From Pyxidicoccus trucidator (GTDB lineage: Bacteria > Myxococcota > Myxococcia > Myxococcales > Myxococcaceae): DNA of 63,823 bases. The position numbers and the translations under genes are program-made. This document shows, in pieces, positions 17,471 to 27,439 of the stretch (positions are counted from its first letter, which is position 1; each line of letters opens with the position of its first letter). A model generated the notes under the pieces. That model saw only the letters and a list, made by a program, of their open reading frames with translations, was not told the DNA's origin and did not search any database. The DNA is taken from assembly GCF_010894435.1 (NCBI RefSeq), contig NZ_JAAIXZ010000036.1:1-63823 (forward strand), in the 5' to 3' direction.

Positions 17471-18537
17471 TCCTCGTAGAAGCGGTCGGTGTAGAGGTGG
17501 TTCATCGCCAGCGCCGTCACCAGTGAGGCGATGTGCATGGCCGCCTCGCGGCTGTCATCAGGGTGCAGGGTGAGGCCGAGCGCGGCGGAGCGCTCGGCGA
17601 GGTGGTCCAGCAGGGCGCGCACCACGCTGCGGCTCACGCCGGTGTAGCGGCTCACCGTGGCCAGCAGGCGCTGGCGCTCGGAGCGCACCAGCGTCTCCGC
17701 GCGGGCGGGTGCCTCGCCCGGGCCGTAGAAGATGTCCTCCAGCGACTGGTCGAAGGCGTCACGCAGCTCCAGGTCCACCTTCTCGTCCAGCTCGCGCTGG
17801 CGGTAGTGGTCCAGGACGGTGCCCTCCATCTCCTCGGTGGTGAGGTCCGGCTCGGCGAGTTGGACCAGCGGCTGCGCCCGGCCGAGCCGCGCCACCGTGT
17901 CCTCCACGTACTGGAGCTTCTTCAGCGCCCCCCAGCCCTGGTAGCGCTTGCGCCAGTCGCTGTTGGGGGTGAGCCAGACGGCGAAGGTCTCCGCGAAGTC
18001 CTCGTCCGGGTGCTTCTGCGCGTACCAGCCGGAGATGTGGTGCACGTAGCGCCGCGAGAAGGGCCGGGCCTTGTAGTCGTCTCGGTAGGGCCGCGAGTAG
18101 TCGCCGAACACCTTGCGCCACTCGTCCGTCTCGTAGAGCCGGTAGGCATAGTTGAAGGCGTGGCCGGCCTCGTGGCGGAGGTACATGAGGATCTCCTCCT
18201 CCGTCTCCACGCCGCCGCCCAGCTCCTCCTCGATGGAGTGCAGGTCCGCGTCCGCCAGGTAGAAGGGCACGCCGATGACGGGGACACCGGACGGGCAGCC
18301 CCACTCGTCCGACAGGTAGCACTGCGGCTTGAAGGAGATGCCGCGCGACTCCAGCTCCGCGTGGAGCTGGATGATGTCGCGCTCCAATTGCGTGCCCGCG
18401 AGCCGCAGCGACAGGTCCTTGATGCGCGCCTGGAGCAGCTTCTCGCGCTGGGGCGGGAGCCGGCCGCGTCCATCCCCCTGCTGGGCGGGATGTTTCTCGC
18501 GCATCGCCAGGCCAGGATGAGAGGGCGGAGTCAGCAT
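17467..18537 (-). CDS. Putative zinc metallopeptidase with HEAGH motif
   Basis: 356 residues, cytoplasmic, no signal. LRHEAGHAFNYAYRL gives H122-E123-x-x-H126. The third ligand is probably in DEDFAETFAVWLTPNSDWRKRYQGW about 50 residues later, an arrangement seen in compact gluzincin-like peptidases. The N-terminal 60 residues are charged and helical, and the C-terminal 120 form a helical domain. The start at 18537 has no clear ribosome-binding site; the next Met is at residue 12. It is coupled to an ATP-grasp ligase. The substrate is unknown; a peptide made or recycled by the ligase is a reasonable guess. Confidence 0.75.
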   Translation of the reverse strand: MLTPPSHPGLAMREKHPAQQGDGRGRLPPQREKLLQARIKDLSLRLAGTQLERDIIQLHAELESRGISFKPQCYLSDEWGCPSGVPVIGVPFYLADADLHSIEEELGGGVETEEEILMYLRHEAGHAFNYAYRLYETDEWRKVFGDYSRPYRDDYKARPFSRRYVHHISGWYAQKHPDEDFAETFAVWLTPNSDWRKRYQGWGALKKLQYVEDTVARLGRAQPLVQLAEPDLTTEEMEGTVLDHYRQRELDEKVDLELRDAFDQSLEDIFYGPGEAPARAETLVRSERQRLLATVSRYTGVSRSVVRALLDHLAERSAALGLTLHPDDSREAAMHIASLVTALAMNHLYTDRFYEE

Positions 18538-18630
18538 GCCGGTTTCTAGATAAGGACCGTGCCGGCAGGCGGACAGCCTGCGCCTGCCGCAGGGCAGCCA
18601 GGGAGGCGAGCCCCCGCTGGTCCCGCGCCC

Positions 18631-20394
18631 TCAATGCACGGCGGGCGGAACAGGCGACGCCCCGCTCTCGCCGCCTGCCGCTGTCCGCGCCTCATGCGTC
18701 TCCAGGAACCGGAGCACCGCTTCCTCCACGGTGAGGAACACGTTCTCGCTTCCCAGCCGGTCCATCAGTCCCGTGCGCCGCAGCATGATGCGCAGGGGCG
18801 CGTTGGCGTCGCCGATGACCAGGACGATGCCCCGCTCCTCCAGCTCGCCGCGCAGCTTCTCCAGGCCGTCCGCCGCGGTGACGTCGAGGTCGTAGACCGA
18901 GCTCGCGTCCAGGATGACCTCTTCGACGGGATGGCGGGAGGCGGCCACCAGCTCTCGGACCCGCTCACGCAGATGGCGCGCGTTGGCGAAGAACATGGGC
19001 GCGTCGAAGCGATAGACGATGAGCCCGGGAATCGCCCGGGCTTCCTTGTGCCGGGTGAGGTCGAGCCAGCCGGGCATGCCCTCCCGTCTGCCCAGCACCG
19101 CGTCGTGGGGATGCGCGGCGCGGCGGACGAGGTCCACCAGCGCCAGCGCCACGGCGATGAGGATGCCCTGGAGGATGCCCAGCAGCAGCACCCCCAGCAT
19201 CGTCGCCACGGCCAGGAAGGCCTCCACGCGGCGCACGCGCCACAGCGCGAGGACGGACGCGAAGTCCATCAGATACACCGCGGCGACGATGACGATGGCC
19301 CCCAGCGTCACCAGGGGGAGGTTCTCCAGCAGCGGCGTGAGGAACAGCGCGAACACCGTCACCAACACCGCGGCGCAGACTCCGACGAGCTGGGAGCGCC
19401 CGCCCATGGCGTCGTTGACGGCGGAGCGAGAGTCGCTCCCCGTCACCGGGAAGCCCTGGACCAGGGCAGAGGCCAGGTTGCCCGCGGCCTGCCCGAAGAA
19501 CTCCTGGTTGCTGTCCAGGCGGTAGTGATTCCGGTCCGCGTAGATGCGACCTGTCAGCACGGAGCTGGCGTAGTTGACCAGCGCGATGCTGAAGGCGGCC
19601 GGTAGCAGCGCGCGCACATCCGCGAAGCTGAGTGCCGGAAAGCCGAAGGCCGGGGGCTCCGCTTCGACGGTGCCGACCACCTGGAGACCGCCGTGGCGAA
19701 GCTGGAACAATTGGGCGACCGCGGTGGTGAGGACCACCAGGATGAGCGGCCCTGGGATGCGAGGGAGGAACCGCCGCAGCAGGACCAGGGCCGCGATGAT
19801 GGCCATTCCGAACAGCAGCGTGAGCACGTGAAGGCGCGGGAGCCCCATACCCACTTCCCACACCTGTCCGAAGAATGCGTCCGACTTGCGCTCCAGGCCG
19901 ACCATTCGCGCGAGCTGGCTGCCGATGATGATGAGCGCGGCGCCGTTGGTGTACCCGATGAGGATGGGCTTGGAGAGGAAGTCCGCGAGCCCGCCCGCCT
20001 TGAGCAGTCCCGCCAGGAGGCTGAGGCCCGCCACCATCAGCGCCAGGAGCGCGGCGAGTGAGGCGTAGCGCGCGGGGTCGGCTCCCACGGTGAGCGGGGC
20101 GAGCGCGGTGGCGGTGAGGATGGCCGCGCCCGCCTCGGGGCCGAGGATGAGGTGCCGCGAGGGGCCGAACAGGGCGTAGGCCAGCATGCCCGCCGCGCCC
20201 GCGTACAGGCCCGCCACGGGACGCACGCCGACAATCTGCGCGTAGGCCAGGCCCTGGGGCACGAGCATGGCCCCGATGGTCAGCGCGGAGAGGAAGTCCG
20301 GCCGCAGCCATCGCCTCGGGTAGTCCATCGCGAGCCGCAGGCCGGGGACGACCCGCTGCGCGCCCTGCCAGATGCGTCCCGTCCAGAGCCCCAT
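18631..20394 (-). CDS. SulP-family anion transporter with STAS domain
   Basis: 587 residues. About 430 residues of membrane domain with SulP hallmarks: LSALTIGAMLVPQGLAYAQIVGV at about 35-58, and GNLASALVQGFPVTGSDSRSAVND in the central anion-binding region. A cytoplasmic STAS domain follows (about 450-560; ILDASSVYDLDVTAADGLEKL). The family moves sulfate, bicarbonate or carboxylates in symport or exchange. It stands at the left edge of the sulfatase island, divergent from a lipoprotein gene. The ATG at 20394 has GAGGGGGCGAC before it; a longer open frame upstream has no membrane-protein character. Confidence 0.9.
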   Translation of the reverse strand: MGLWTGRIWQGAQRVVPGLRLAMDYPRRWLRPDFLSALTIGAMLVPQGLAYAQIVGVRPVAGLYAGAAGMLAYALFGPSRHLILGPEAGAAILTATALAPLTVGADPARYASLAALLALMVAGLSLLAGLLKAGGLADFLSKPILIGYTNGAALIIIGSQLARMVGLERKSDAFFGQVWEVGMGLPRLHVLTLLFGMAIIAALVLLRRFLPRIPGPLILVVLTTAVAQLFQLRHGGLQVVGTVEAEPPAFGFPALSFADVRALLPAAFSIALVNYASSVLTGRIYADRNHYRLDSNQEFFGQAAGNLASALVQGFPVTGSDSRSAVNDAMGGRSQLVGVCAAVLVTVFALFLTPLLENLPLVTLGAIVIVAAVYLMDFASVLALWRVRRVEAFLAVATMLGVLLLGILQGILIAVALALVDLVRRAAHPHDAVLGRREGMPGWLDLTRHKEARAIPGLIVYRFDAPMFFANARHLRERVRELVAASRHPVEEVILDASSVYDLDVTAADGLEKLRGELEERGIVLVIGDANAPLRIMLRRTGLMDRLGSENVFLTVEEAVLRFLETHEARTAAGGESGASPVPPAVH

Positions 20395-20628
20395 CGCCAA
20401 GTGTCGCCCCCTCACCCTGCCGCTGAAGCCTCTCCCCCAGGGTGTGGAGCGGCGCCCGGAATGCCACCCGTCCCCACGGGAAGGGCAACGGAAGGAAGGA
20501 GCCCCCGCCGCCCGGGCATCCTCCGTGCGTGCGAGGGCCGTCCCCCGCCATCGTTCAGGCCACGACGGCCCTCCGCACCCCGGGGCACTCGGCGGAACGT
20601 GCGTGGATGCGCAGGATGGCCACGCGCC

Positions 20629-21780
20629 ATGTCCCCCGCCCCTTCCTCCTCGCGCCTCTTGTTGGTGGCGGTGCTGGCCACCGTCCTGTCCGGGTGCGCC
20701 ACCACGGCACCCCGCACCGAGCTCCAGCAGCGCGTGGGCGAGTCGGGCCTGTCCGTGGGGGTGTTGCGTGTCCGCGTGCGGGACCTGGCCCGCCGACTCC
20801 CGGGAATGCTGGAGACGGCGGCGGACGACATCGCCGCGAAATCCGACTCGGAGTTGCTGCAGCTCCGGATGCTGGAGTTCAAGACCGACGCGGTGCCCAC
20901 GATGCAGGCCGTGCTCTTCCAACCAGACCCGGTGGCCGCCCTCGCCGACGCCTGGGCCCTGCTGGCCCAGCTCCAGGACGTGCTCCCGAAACGCGCCGAG
21001 GGCGTTCCTCCCGAGCTGGTGGAAAAGGCGCAGAACTCGCTGCGGAAGGCCGAAGCGGAGGTGGAGATCATCTGGCGGGAGCTCTCCGGCAACGAGGACG
21101 TCTCCCAGGCCCGGGAGCGCGTGCACCAGTGGGCCGCGGAGAATCCGCTCACCGGGCCCGTCCACTCACGGGTGTCCACCGCGCCGCTGCTGGCCAACCT
21201 CACGGACAGGTCCCGCATCCGCCCGCTGGGCGCCGCAGCGGCCCTGCTGGAGGACACGCGCGACATCACCGCGCGGGTGGACCTCTATGCCTCCAGCCTG
21301 CCCCGGCAGGCCCGGTGGCAGGCGGAGCTGGCGACGGCGGAGATAATGTCCACGGTGGCCGAGGCCCCTGCCCTGCACGCGGTGGTGGGCGAGCTGAACC
21401 GCACGGTGGACATCCTCGACCGCTTTGGAGGACTGGCCGCCAACACCCCCGCGCTGGTGGCCCGCGAGCGGGCGGCCGTGGTGGACGCGCTGAACCAGGA
21501 GCGCATGGCGGTACAGACCTTCATCTCCGGTGAGCGGCAGGCCGTGCTCGCGGGCGTGGGGCAGGAGCGAGCCGCGGTGATGGACGGACTCCGCTCCGAG
21601 CGCATCGCGACCCTCCAGCAATTGGATGGCCTGGCCGTGGCGTGGACGGACCATGCCTTCGACCGTGCCGCCGGGCTGGTGGACCGCGTGTTCCTGTGGC
21701 TCCTCGGCCTGCTCGCGCTGGCGCTGGTGGGAGGCATCATCATCGCCGCGCTGCTCGCGCGGGGGTGGCGCCGCGTCTGA
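20629..21780 (+). CDS. Lipoprotein with C-terminal membrane helix
   Basis: 383 residues. Signal peptide with lipobox LSGC, mature Cys near residue 22, a long alpha-helical middle with heptad-like repeats (ERAAVVDALNQERMAVQTFISGERQAVLAGV) that suggests coiled coil, and a single C-terminal transmembrane helix (about 355-378). It could bridge the outer and inner membranes or stay in one as a helical bundle. Unrecognised. A very strong hairpin follows the stop. Confidence 0.75.
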   Translation: MSPAPSSSRLLLVAVLATVLSGCATTAPRTELQQRVGESGLSVGVLRVRVRDLARRLPGMLETAADDIAAKSDSELLQLRMLEFKTDAVPTMQAVLFQPDPVAALADAWALLAQLQDVLPKRAEGVPPELVEKAQNSLRKAEAEVEIIWRELSGNEDVSQARERVHQWAAENPLTGPVHSRVSTAPLLANLTDRSRIRPLGAAAALLEDTRDITARVDLYASSLPRQARWQAELATAEIMSTVAEAPALHAVVGELNRTVDILDRFGGLAANTPALVARERAAVVDALNQERMAVQTFISGERQAVLAGVGQERAAVMDGLRSERIATLQQLDGLAVAWTDHAFDRAAGLVDRVFLWLLGLLALALVGGIIIAALLARGWRRV

Positions 21781-21788
21781 AGCAGCAA

Positions 21789-21824
21789 GGCCCGGGAGCA
21801 CGAAACCGCTCGTGCTCCCGGGCC
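21789..21824. terminator. Perfect 15-bp hairpin between convergent genes
   Basis: GGCCCGGGAGCACGA and its exact complement flank an AACCGC loop. It lies between the lipoprotein gene and the convergent sulfatase gene. There is no T-tract, but stem strength suggests a bidirectional terminator. Confidence 0.65.
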
Positions 21825-21856
21825 CCAATCCGCCGCTGAAGTCGCGGACGGCCTGC

Positions 21857-23539
21857 TCAGGCGTGGCTTTGCTGGAAGCGGCGGATGGCCTGCTCCACCT
21901 CATTGGCGAGCGACATGACCTGGTCACCCACCTCGGACTTCCCTTCGTTCTGGGCTTCGCGCATCTTCTCCTTCACGCGCTCCTTCAAGGGCCCGATGCT
22001 CAGGCTGCCCGGTGCCTGGCTGGGCACGAAGTCGATGAGGCTCTCCGCGAACTTCTTCACCAACCCCTGGGCCGGGACGAAGAGGAACATCCGCTCGCCG
22101 TACCACTGCGTGTACAGGCCCGAGTGCGTCGCGTACTCGAATGGATCGGAGCGCAGGTTGAAGATGTACGGCCAGGCCGGATTGAAGCGCTTGCCGCTGA
22201 ACCACATGTCGGGGCCCTCGCCGTCCTGGTAGCTGAAGACGACCTTCCAGTCGTCGTACCGCACCGCCGCGATGTTGCCGCTGTCGAGGACGTAGATGAA
22301 CTCGTGGCGCCGGCCAGGCTCCGTTCCGGCCAGCAAGGCGCGCTGGTCGTAGCCGTCCAGGTGGACGCGGAACTTCTTGTTCCCCACCTGATGGCCCCGC
22401 TTGCACTTCTCGGCCAGGTCCTCGGGGCCGCCCGCCGCCGCCACGAACGTCGGCATCCAGTCCTCGTGGGCGAAGATGTCGTTGATGACGCGGCCCGGTT
22501 CGATGACGCCCGGCCAGCGCACGGCGCAGGGGACGCGGACGCCGCCCTCCCAGGTGGAGCCCTTCTCCCCCCGGAACGGGGCGTTGCCGCCGTCCGGCCA
22601 CCCCATCTTCTCCACGCCATTGTCCGTGGAGAAGACGACAATGGTGTTGTCGGCGACGCCGAGCTCGTCGAGCTTGCCCAGGAGCGCGCCGACGTGGTCG
22701 TCCAGCTCGGTCATGGCGTCCGCGTACAGCCCCTTGCCCGTCTTGTTGCGGTACTTCTCCTGGAGGTACGTCCACACATGGGTGCGCGTGGAGTTGTGCC
22801 AGATGAAGAAGGGCTTGTTGTCCTTCACCGCGCGCTCCATGAAGGAGAGCGAGGAGGCCAGGAACTCCTCGTCCACCGTCTCCATCCGCTTCTTCGTCAG
22901 CGGGCCCGTGTCCTCGATGCGCTGCCGGCCCACGCGGCCCCAGCGAGGATCCTCGGTGGGGTCGTCGCGGTCCGTGGCATGACAATGCAGCACGCCGCGC
23001 GGACCGAACTTCGCCTTGAAGGCCGGGTCCTTCGGGTAGTCCGGGCACTCCGGCTCGTTCTCCGCGTTGAGGTGGTAGAGGTTGCCGTGGAACTCGTCGA
23101 AGCCGTGCACCGTGGGCAGGAACCGGTTCGAGTCTCCGAGGTGGTTCTTTCCGAACTGACCGCAGGTGTAACCCAGGGGCTTCAGCAGCTCCGCGATGGT
23201 GGGGTCGCCCTCCTGGATTCCGTAGGCCGCTCCCGGCATGCCGATGGTCGTGAGCCCCGTGCGCAGCGGGTTCATTCCGGTGATGAAGGCGGCCCGGCCC
23301 GCGGTGCAGCTCTGCTGCCCGTAGCAGTCCGTCATCAGCGCGCCTTCTTTGGCGATACGGTCGATGTTGGGCGTGCGGTAGCCCATCATCCCCTGGTTGT
23401 ACGCGCTGACATTCCAGAGGCCGATGTCATCTCCCCAGATGACCAGGATGTTCGGCTTGCCCTGCCCTTCACCCTTGCCGTTGCCGCCGCGCCCGTGGCC
23501 ATTGCCTGACGTCTTGCTCTTCTTTTCCTGCGATGCCAT
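21857..23539 (-). CDS. Arylsulfatase, CTAGR active-site type
   Basis: 560 residues. Alkaline-phosphatase-fold sulfatase that hydrolyses sulfate esters. The metal ligands begin at GDDIG (D37-D38). The active-site motif is C78-T-A-G-R82, the Ala-variant of the CX(P/A)XR signature oxidised by formylglycine-generating enzyme. FGKNHLGD, STDNG and GEKGSTWEGG supply the remaining Lys/His/Asp-Asn/Lys positions. No signal peptide: the first 28 residues are Gly/Lys-rich and hydrophilic, so it is predicted cytosolic. The start at ATG 23539 was chosen over an upstream in-frame ATG for lack of conservation-like sequence. Its paralogue is at 29974. Confidence 0.93.
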   Translation of the reverse strand: MASQEKKSKTSGNGHGRGGNGKGEGQGKPNILVIWGDDIGLWNVSAYNQGMMGYRTPNIDRIAKEGALMTDCYGQQSCTAGRAAFITGMNPLRTGLTTIGMPGAAYGIQEGDPTIAELLKPLGYTCGQFGKNHLGDSNRFLPTVHGFDEFHGNLYHLNAENEPECPDYPKDPAFKAKFGPRGVLHCHATDRDDPTEDPRWGRVGRQRIEDTGPLTKKRMETVDEEFLASSLSFMERAVKDNKPFFIWHNSTRTHVWTYLQEKYRNKTGKGLYADAMTELDDHVGALLGKLDELGVADNTIVVFSTDNGVEKMGWPDGGNAPFRGEKGSTWEGGVRVPCAVRWPGVIEPGRVINDIFAHEDWMPTFVAAAGGPEDLAEKCKRGHQVGNKKFRVHLDGYDQRALLAGTEPGRRHEFIYVLDSGNIAAVRYDDWKVVFSYQDGEGPDMWFSGKRFNPAWPYIFNLRSDPFEYATHSGLYTQWYGERMFLFVPAQGLVKKFAESLIDFVPSQAPGSLSIGPLKERVKEKMREAQNEGKSEVGDQVMSLANEVEQAIRRFQQSHA

Positions 23540-23748
23540 GCCGCTCCACCTTCCCGTGCCGTGCGGACCGCCCTCGGGCTCCATGCCCTCCGGCGCCTAT
23601 CGGCCGCGGGCGGCTCTCGCACCTCGGACAGGGTGGCCAGTCCGGGGCGAAAGGACACCCATCCTTCCCGGGCGGGGCGAGCGGCGCACCGACGACACCC
23701 GCGCCGGAGAGAGGTCGAAGACCTCCTACCGGCGCGGGGCGCGGACCG

Positions 23749-26103
23749 TCACTGGTGGGCCATGAGGTTGCGCATCTCAGCCGCCTTGTCCTCGATGATG
23801 TTGCCGGACACATCGACCACCACCTGCTCCAGCTTCCCGGTGAAGGGGAACGGAGTGCGGTAGTCCGTCGTCACGGAAGAGCCTTCATCCCGGCCGCAGG
23901 TGAGGCCCTCGGTGATGCCGATGTCGAGCGGAATGGTCACCGGCAGCTGGATTTGACCCGACAGCTTGCTGTCGATGTAGAGCTGCGCCCGCCCCGGAGC
24001 ACCCTTGCCGTGGGCGATGTCCGGCTTGCCGGTGGGCTCGAACTCGAAGCGGAGCTCATGGCGGCCCTCCGGAATCGTCACATCGGAGGCCACATGGTGG
24101 TGCTCCAGGCCCACGTAGTTGTAGGCGTAGTGCAGCCGGTGGTCCTTCACGTAGAGCGAGTACCCCCCGGACGCCCCCCCTTGCGCCACGAGGACGCCCT
24201 CGGCCCCGTTCTGGATTTCGACCGTGGCGGTGATGCTGTGCGGCCGGTTGAGCAGGCGGGGCGCAATCTTGTTGGAGACTGTCGACGTGCCAGGGAAGAA
24301 GACATAGCGCTGGAGGTCCTTGGCCAGCTGCGGACGCTCCTCGGCCAGGCGGGTGGCACCGCGGCTGTCCAATGGCAACACGTCGTACTTGCCAGCCTCC
24401 ACGTACCAGAGCGCAATCATCTCGATGAGCCTGTCGCGATGCTCCGCCGCGACGTTCTTCGTCTCGGAGAAGTCCTTGGCGACGTGGTACAGCTCCCAGC
24501 CGTGCGCATCCAGCTCGCGCAGCTTCTCCTCGGTGATGGCCATTTCACCGAAGTCCATGCCGGCCTCCTTGAAGGACGGCCCGGGCACCGGACAGACGGC
24601 GCGCCAGCCATCGTGGTAGATGGACCGGTGAGCGAACATCTCGAAGTATTGCGTGCGATGCAGGCTCTCCGCCTTCGCATCGTTGAAGCTCCGGGCGAAC
24701 GAGACGCCCTGGATGGGTGACTGCGTCACACCTCGGACCTGCTTCGGCGCCTCCAGCGAGAGGCACTCCAGCACGGTGGGCAACATGTCCACCACGTGAG
24801 CGTACTGGCTACGCACCTCGCCCCGGGCCTTGATGCCCTTGGGCCAGTGGACGATGAAGGGGTCGCTCGTCCCTCCACGGTACGTCTCACGCTTCCAGCG
24901 GCGGAAGGGAGTGTTGCCCGCCCAGGCCCACCCCCACGGATAGTGGTTGAAGTACTTGGGGCCTCCCAGCTCATCGATGGCGGGGAGGCTGTCCTCCAGC
25001 CGCTCGGGGACGTTGTTGAAGAACAGGTTCTCATTGACCGACCCGTGCGGGCCGCCCTCGGCGCTGGCACCATTGTCGCTGACGACCATGATGAGCGTGT
25101 TGTCGAGCTGGCCCGTCCCCTCCAGGAACTGGATGAGCCGACCGATATGGTGGTCCGTGTGCTCGAGGAACCCGGCGAAGACCTCCATCATCCGCGCGTA
25201 GAGGCGGCGCGCGTCGGCGGACAGCGCATCCCACGCCTGAACGTCAGGATCCCGCGAGGACAGGCGGGTATCCGGCGGCAGCACCCCCATCCGCTTCTGC
25301 TGCTGGAAGACCTTCTCGCGGTAGGCGTCCCAGCCGTCGTCGAACTGCCCCTTGTAGCGGTCGGCCCACTCCCTGGGGACGTGGTGGGGGGCGTGCATCG
25401 CGCCGGGCGCGAAGTAGAGGAAGAAGGGCTTGTCAGGCGCGACCTGCCGGGCGTCCGCGATGAACTCGATGGCGTGGTCCACCAGGTCCTCGGTGAGGTG
25501 ATAGCCCTCCTCCGGCGTCTTCGGCGGCCTCACCTGGTGGTTGTCGTGGATGAGGTCCGGGTAGTACTGGTGGGTGTCGCCACCGAGGAAGCCGTAGTAG
25601 CGCTCGAAGCCGCGTCCCAGGGGCCACCGGTCGAAGGGGCCGGCGGCGCTCACCTGCTCGGCGGGGGTCAGGTGCCACTTGCCCACGGCGAAGGTGTTGT
25701 AGCCGTGTGGCAGGAGCAGCTCGGAGAGGAAGCCGTTCTCGAAGGGGATGGAGCCGTTGGCCCCTGGATAGCCGGTGGCCCCCTCGGTGATGCAGGCCAT
25801 GGCGTTGGAGTGGTGGTTCCGGCCCGTCAGCATGCAGGCGCGGCTGGGTGAGCACAGCGCGGTGGTGTGCAGGTTGTTGTACCGGAGGCCGCCCGCCGCG
25901 AGCCGGTCCAGGTTGGGCGTGCGGATGGGCGAGCCATAGCACCCCAGGTGCCCGAAGCCGGTGTCATCCAGGACGATGAACACGACATTGGACGCCCCCT
26001 TCCTGGCTCGCAACGGCCTGGGCCAGGCGGGCTCGGACTCCTCGATGGTCCTGCCTGTTACTCCAGTGAATGCTGTTCCCGGCTCGTATTCCTTCAACGG
26101 CAT
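23749..26103 (-). CDS. Long arylsulfatase, CSPSR type, with C-terminal beta domain
   Basis: 784 residues, similar in length to the long mycobacterial arylsulfatases of about 790. LDDTGFG starts the metal site, and the active site is C84-S-P-S-R88 in the classic form. GKWHLTP, APHHVPREW and VVSDNGAS give further catalytic and metal positions. Residues about 610-770 are a beta-sandwich tail (AQGGASGGYSLYVKD, ELRFEFEPTG) as in the other long sulfatase of this window. No signal peptide. It is separated from the upstream sulfatase A by 209 bp on the same strand. GGGAGGGC precedes the ATG. Confidence 0.93.
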   Translation of the reverse strand: MPLKEYEPGTAFTGVTGRTIEESEPAWPRPLRARKGASNVVFIVLDDTGFGHLGCYGSPIRTPNLDRLAAGGLRYNNLHTTALCSPSRACMLTGRNHHSNAMACITEGATGYPGANGSIPFENGFLSELLLPHGYNTFAVGKWHLTPAEQVSAAGPFDRWPLGRGFERYYGFLGGDTHQYYPDLIHDNHQVRPPKTPEEGYHLTEDLVDHAIEFIADARQVAPDKPFFLYFAPGAMHAPHHVPREWADRYKGQFDDGWDAYREKVFQQQKRMGVLPPDTRLSSRDPDVQAWDALSADARRLYARMMEVFAGFLEHTDHHIGRLIQFLEGTGQLDNTLIMVVSDNGASAEGGPHGSVNENLFFNNVPERLEDSLPAIDELGGPKYFNHYPWGWAWAGNTPFRRWKRETYRGGTSDPFIVHWPKGIKARGEVRSQYAHVVDMLPTVLECLSLEAPKQVRGVTQSPIQGVSFARSFNDAKAESLHRTQYFEMFAHRSIYHDGWRAVCPVPGPSFKEAGMDFGEMAITEEKLRELDAHGWELYHVAKDFSETKNVAAEHRDRLIEMIALWYVEAGKYDVLPLDSRGATRLAEERPQLAKDLQRYVFFPGTSTVSNKIAPRLLNRPHSITATVEIQNGAEGVLVAQGGASGGYSLYVKDHRLHYAYNYVGLEHHHVASDVTIPEGRHELRFEFEPTGKPDIAHGKGAPGRAQLYIDSKLSGQIQLPVTIPLDIGITEGLTCGRDEGSSVTTDYRTPFPFTGKLEQVVVDVSGNIIEDKAAEMRNLMAHQ

Positions 26104-26324
26104 GCCGCCCTCCCCGACAAACAGAATCAAAGAGGGTAGGTCTCGTGGCCTCACGGTGAAGTGGACCCCAGGGGGGATGGCCGCGTCGGACACCGCACCC
26201 AATGGGCCAGCGACGTGAGGACTCCGTCGTTCGCGCGGTGAAGCGAGGCCTGTGCTGTCAGCGACGAACGGCGGCGCCCGGAGGCGATGGACTGCGTGGG
26301 GGGGCCTGTCCACCGTTGTCATCC

Positions 26325-27410
26325 ATGAGAGCCATCTACCTTGCATGGGGACTGGGCCTGAGCCTGGTCCTGGGCGCCGCTCCCGCGGAGAGCGCTCCAG
26401 CCACCGAGAACGGGGGCGCCGCGGCGTCCGTGGACTGCGAGGCCTGTGAGACAGCGGACACGCGGAAGCTGGGTGGGCACACCTTCCTGTTCCCCATCCT
26501 CCAGCAGACCGCGTTCGTCACCACGCACGTGGGCATCCGCGAGGGTGTGGCGCGCTACGACGTGCCAGACCTGCCCGTCAGCACGCTGGGCACGCGGGAC
26601 ATCCTGCTGACCGGCTTCCAGCAGACCGCCGACCTGGGCCTGACCATCACCCCCTGGCTTGGGCTGACCGGCTACGCGCGGGGCACCATCATCACCGGCG
26701 CCAACACCGCCTCACTCCTGACGGATGGCGCCTCCGTGAACCTGGTGGGCCAGGCGGGCGCGGTGGTGCGGCTGTGGCGCAACGAGTCCAGCGGCACGCA
26801 GGTCTCCCTGCGGGCCCTGTATGGCCACAGCAAAGGCAAGGAGATCACCGTCCTCTCACTCATCCGGAGCATCGTGAACAACCCGCTGCTGACGCTGGAG
26901 GACATCGTGGATGGCAACACGGGCCAGTTCCTCCTGGAGCCCACCTCGGAGCAGGCCGTCACCGGCGGCGGGTACGTGGCCCAGGCCCTGGGCCCCGTCT
27001 TCTCGCTGCAGGGCTCGGCGACCGGCGAGTACGCGTGGCGCACGCGTGAGCCGTTCGACTCGGAGGCGGGGCAGCGCCTCACCCTGGATACGAACGCCTT
27101 CCGCATCAACCTCTCGCTCGCCCTCGCGGCGGACTTCAACTCCCTCGGCGTTCCCGTGGCTTTGATGGGCGAGTACCAGTTCCTCACCGGCGAGGAGGAC
27201 GAGATTGGCCGGCAAGACCAGACGCTGAAGGCCAGCACGGTGGCGCTGGGCGTCTACTACTCGGGCCGACCCAATCTGCAGCTCGGCGTGGGCTCCGTGG
27301 TGACCCTCAGTGCCGCCAGCCGACGCGGCATCGGCGAGGAGGGCCAGACGGTGGAGTCGGGCGATCCGACGCTCGCCTACGGGCAGCTCATCCTCCGCTA
27401 CATCTGGTGA
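26325..27410 (+). CDS. Outer-membrane beta-barrel-like protein
   Basis: 361 residues. Cleavable signal peptide (about 1-23), a mature N-terminus with CEACETADTRKLGGHTFLFPILQQTAFVTTHVG, then alternating aromatic/glycine strands ending in the C-terminal LILRYIW, a terminal aromatic residue typical of barrel proteins. No homologue recognised. It is probably a pore or transport channel of the sulfatase island. A second barrel-like gene starts 29 nt downstream. Confidence 0.75.
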   Translation: MRAIYLAWGLGLSLVLGAAPAESAPATENGGAAASVDCEACETADTRKLGGHTFLFPILQQTAFVTTHVGIREGVARYDVPDLPVSTLGTRDILLTGFQQTADLGLTITPWLGLTGYARGTIITGANTASLLTDGASVNLVGQAGAVVRLWRNESSGTQVSLRALYGHSKGKEITVLSLIRSIVNNPLLTLEDIVDGNTGQFLLEPTSEQAVTGGGYVAQALGPVFSLQGSATGEYAWRTREPFDSEAGQRLTLDTNAFRINLSLALAADFNSLGVPVALMGEYQFLTGEEDEIGRQDQTLKASTVALGVYYSGRPNLQLGVGSVVTLSAASRRGIGEEGQTVESGDPTLAYGQLILRYIW

Positions 27411-27439
27411 AGACAGGCACCGTGCCGGGAGGAAGCACC

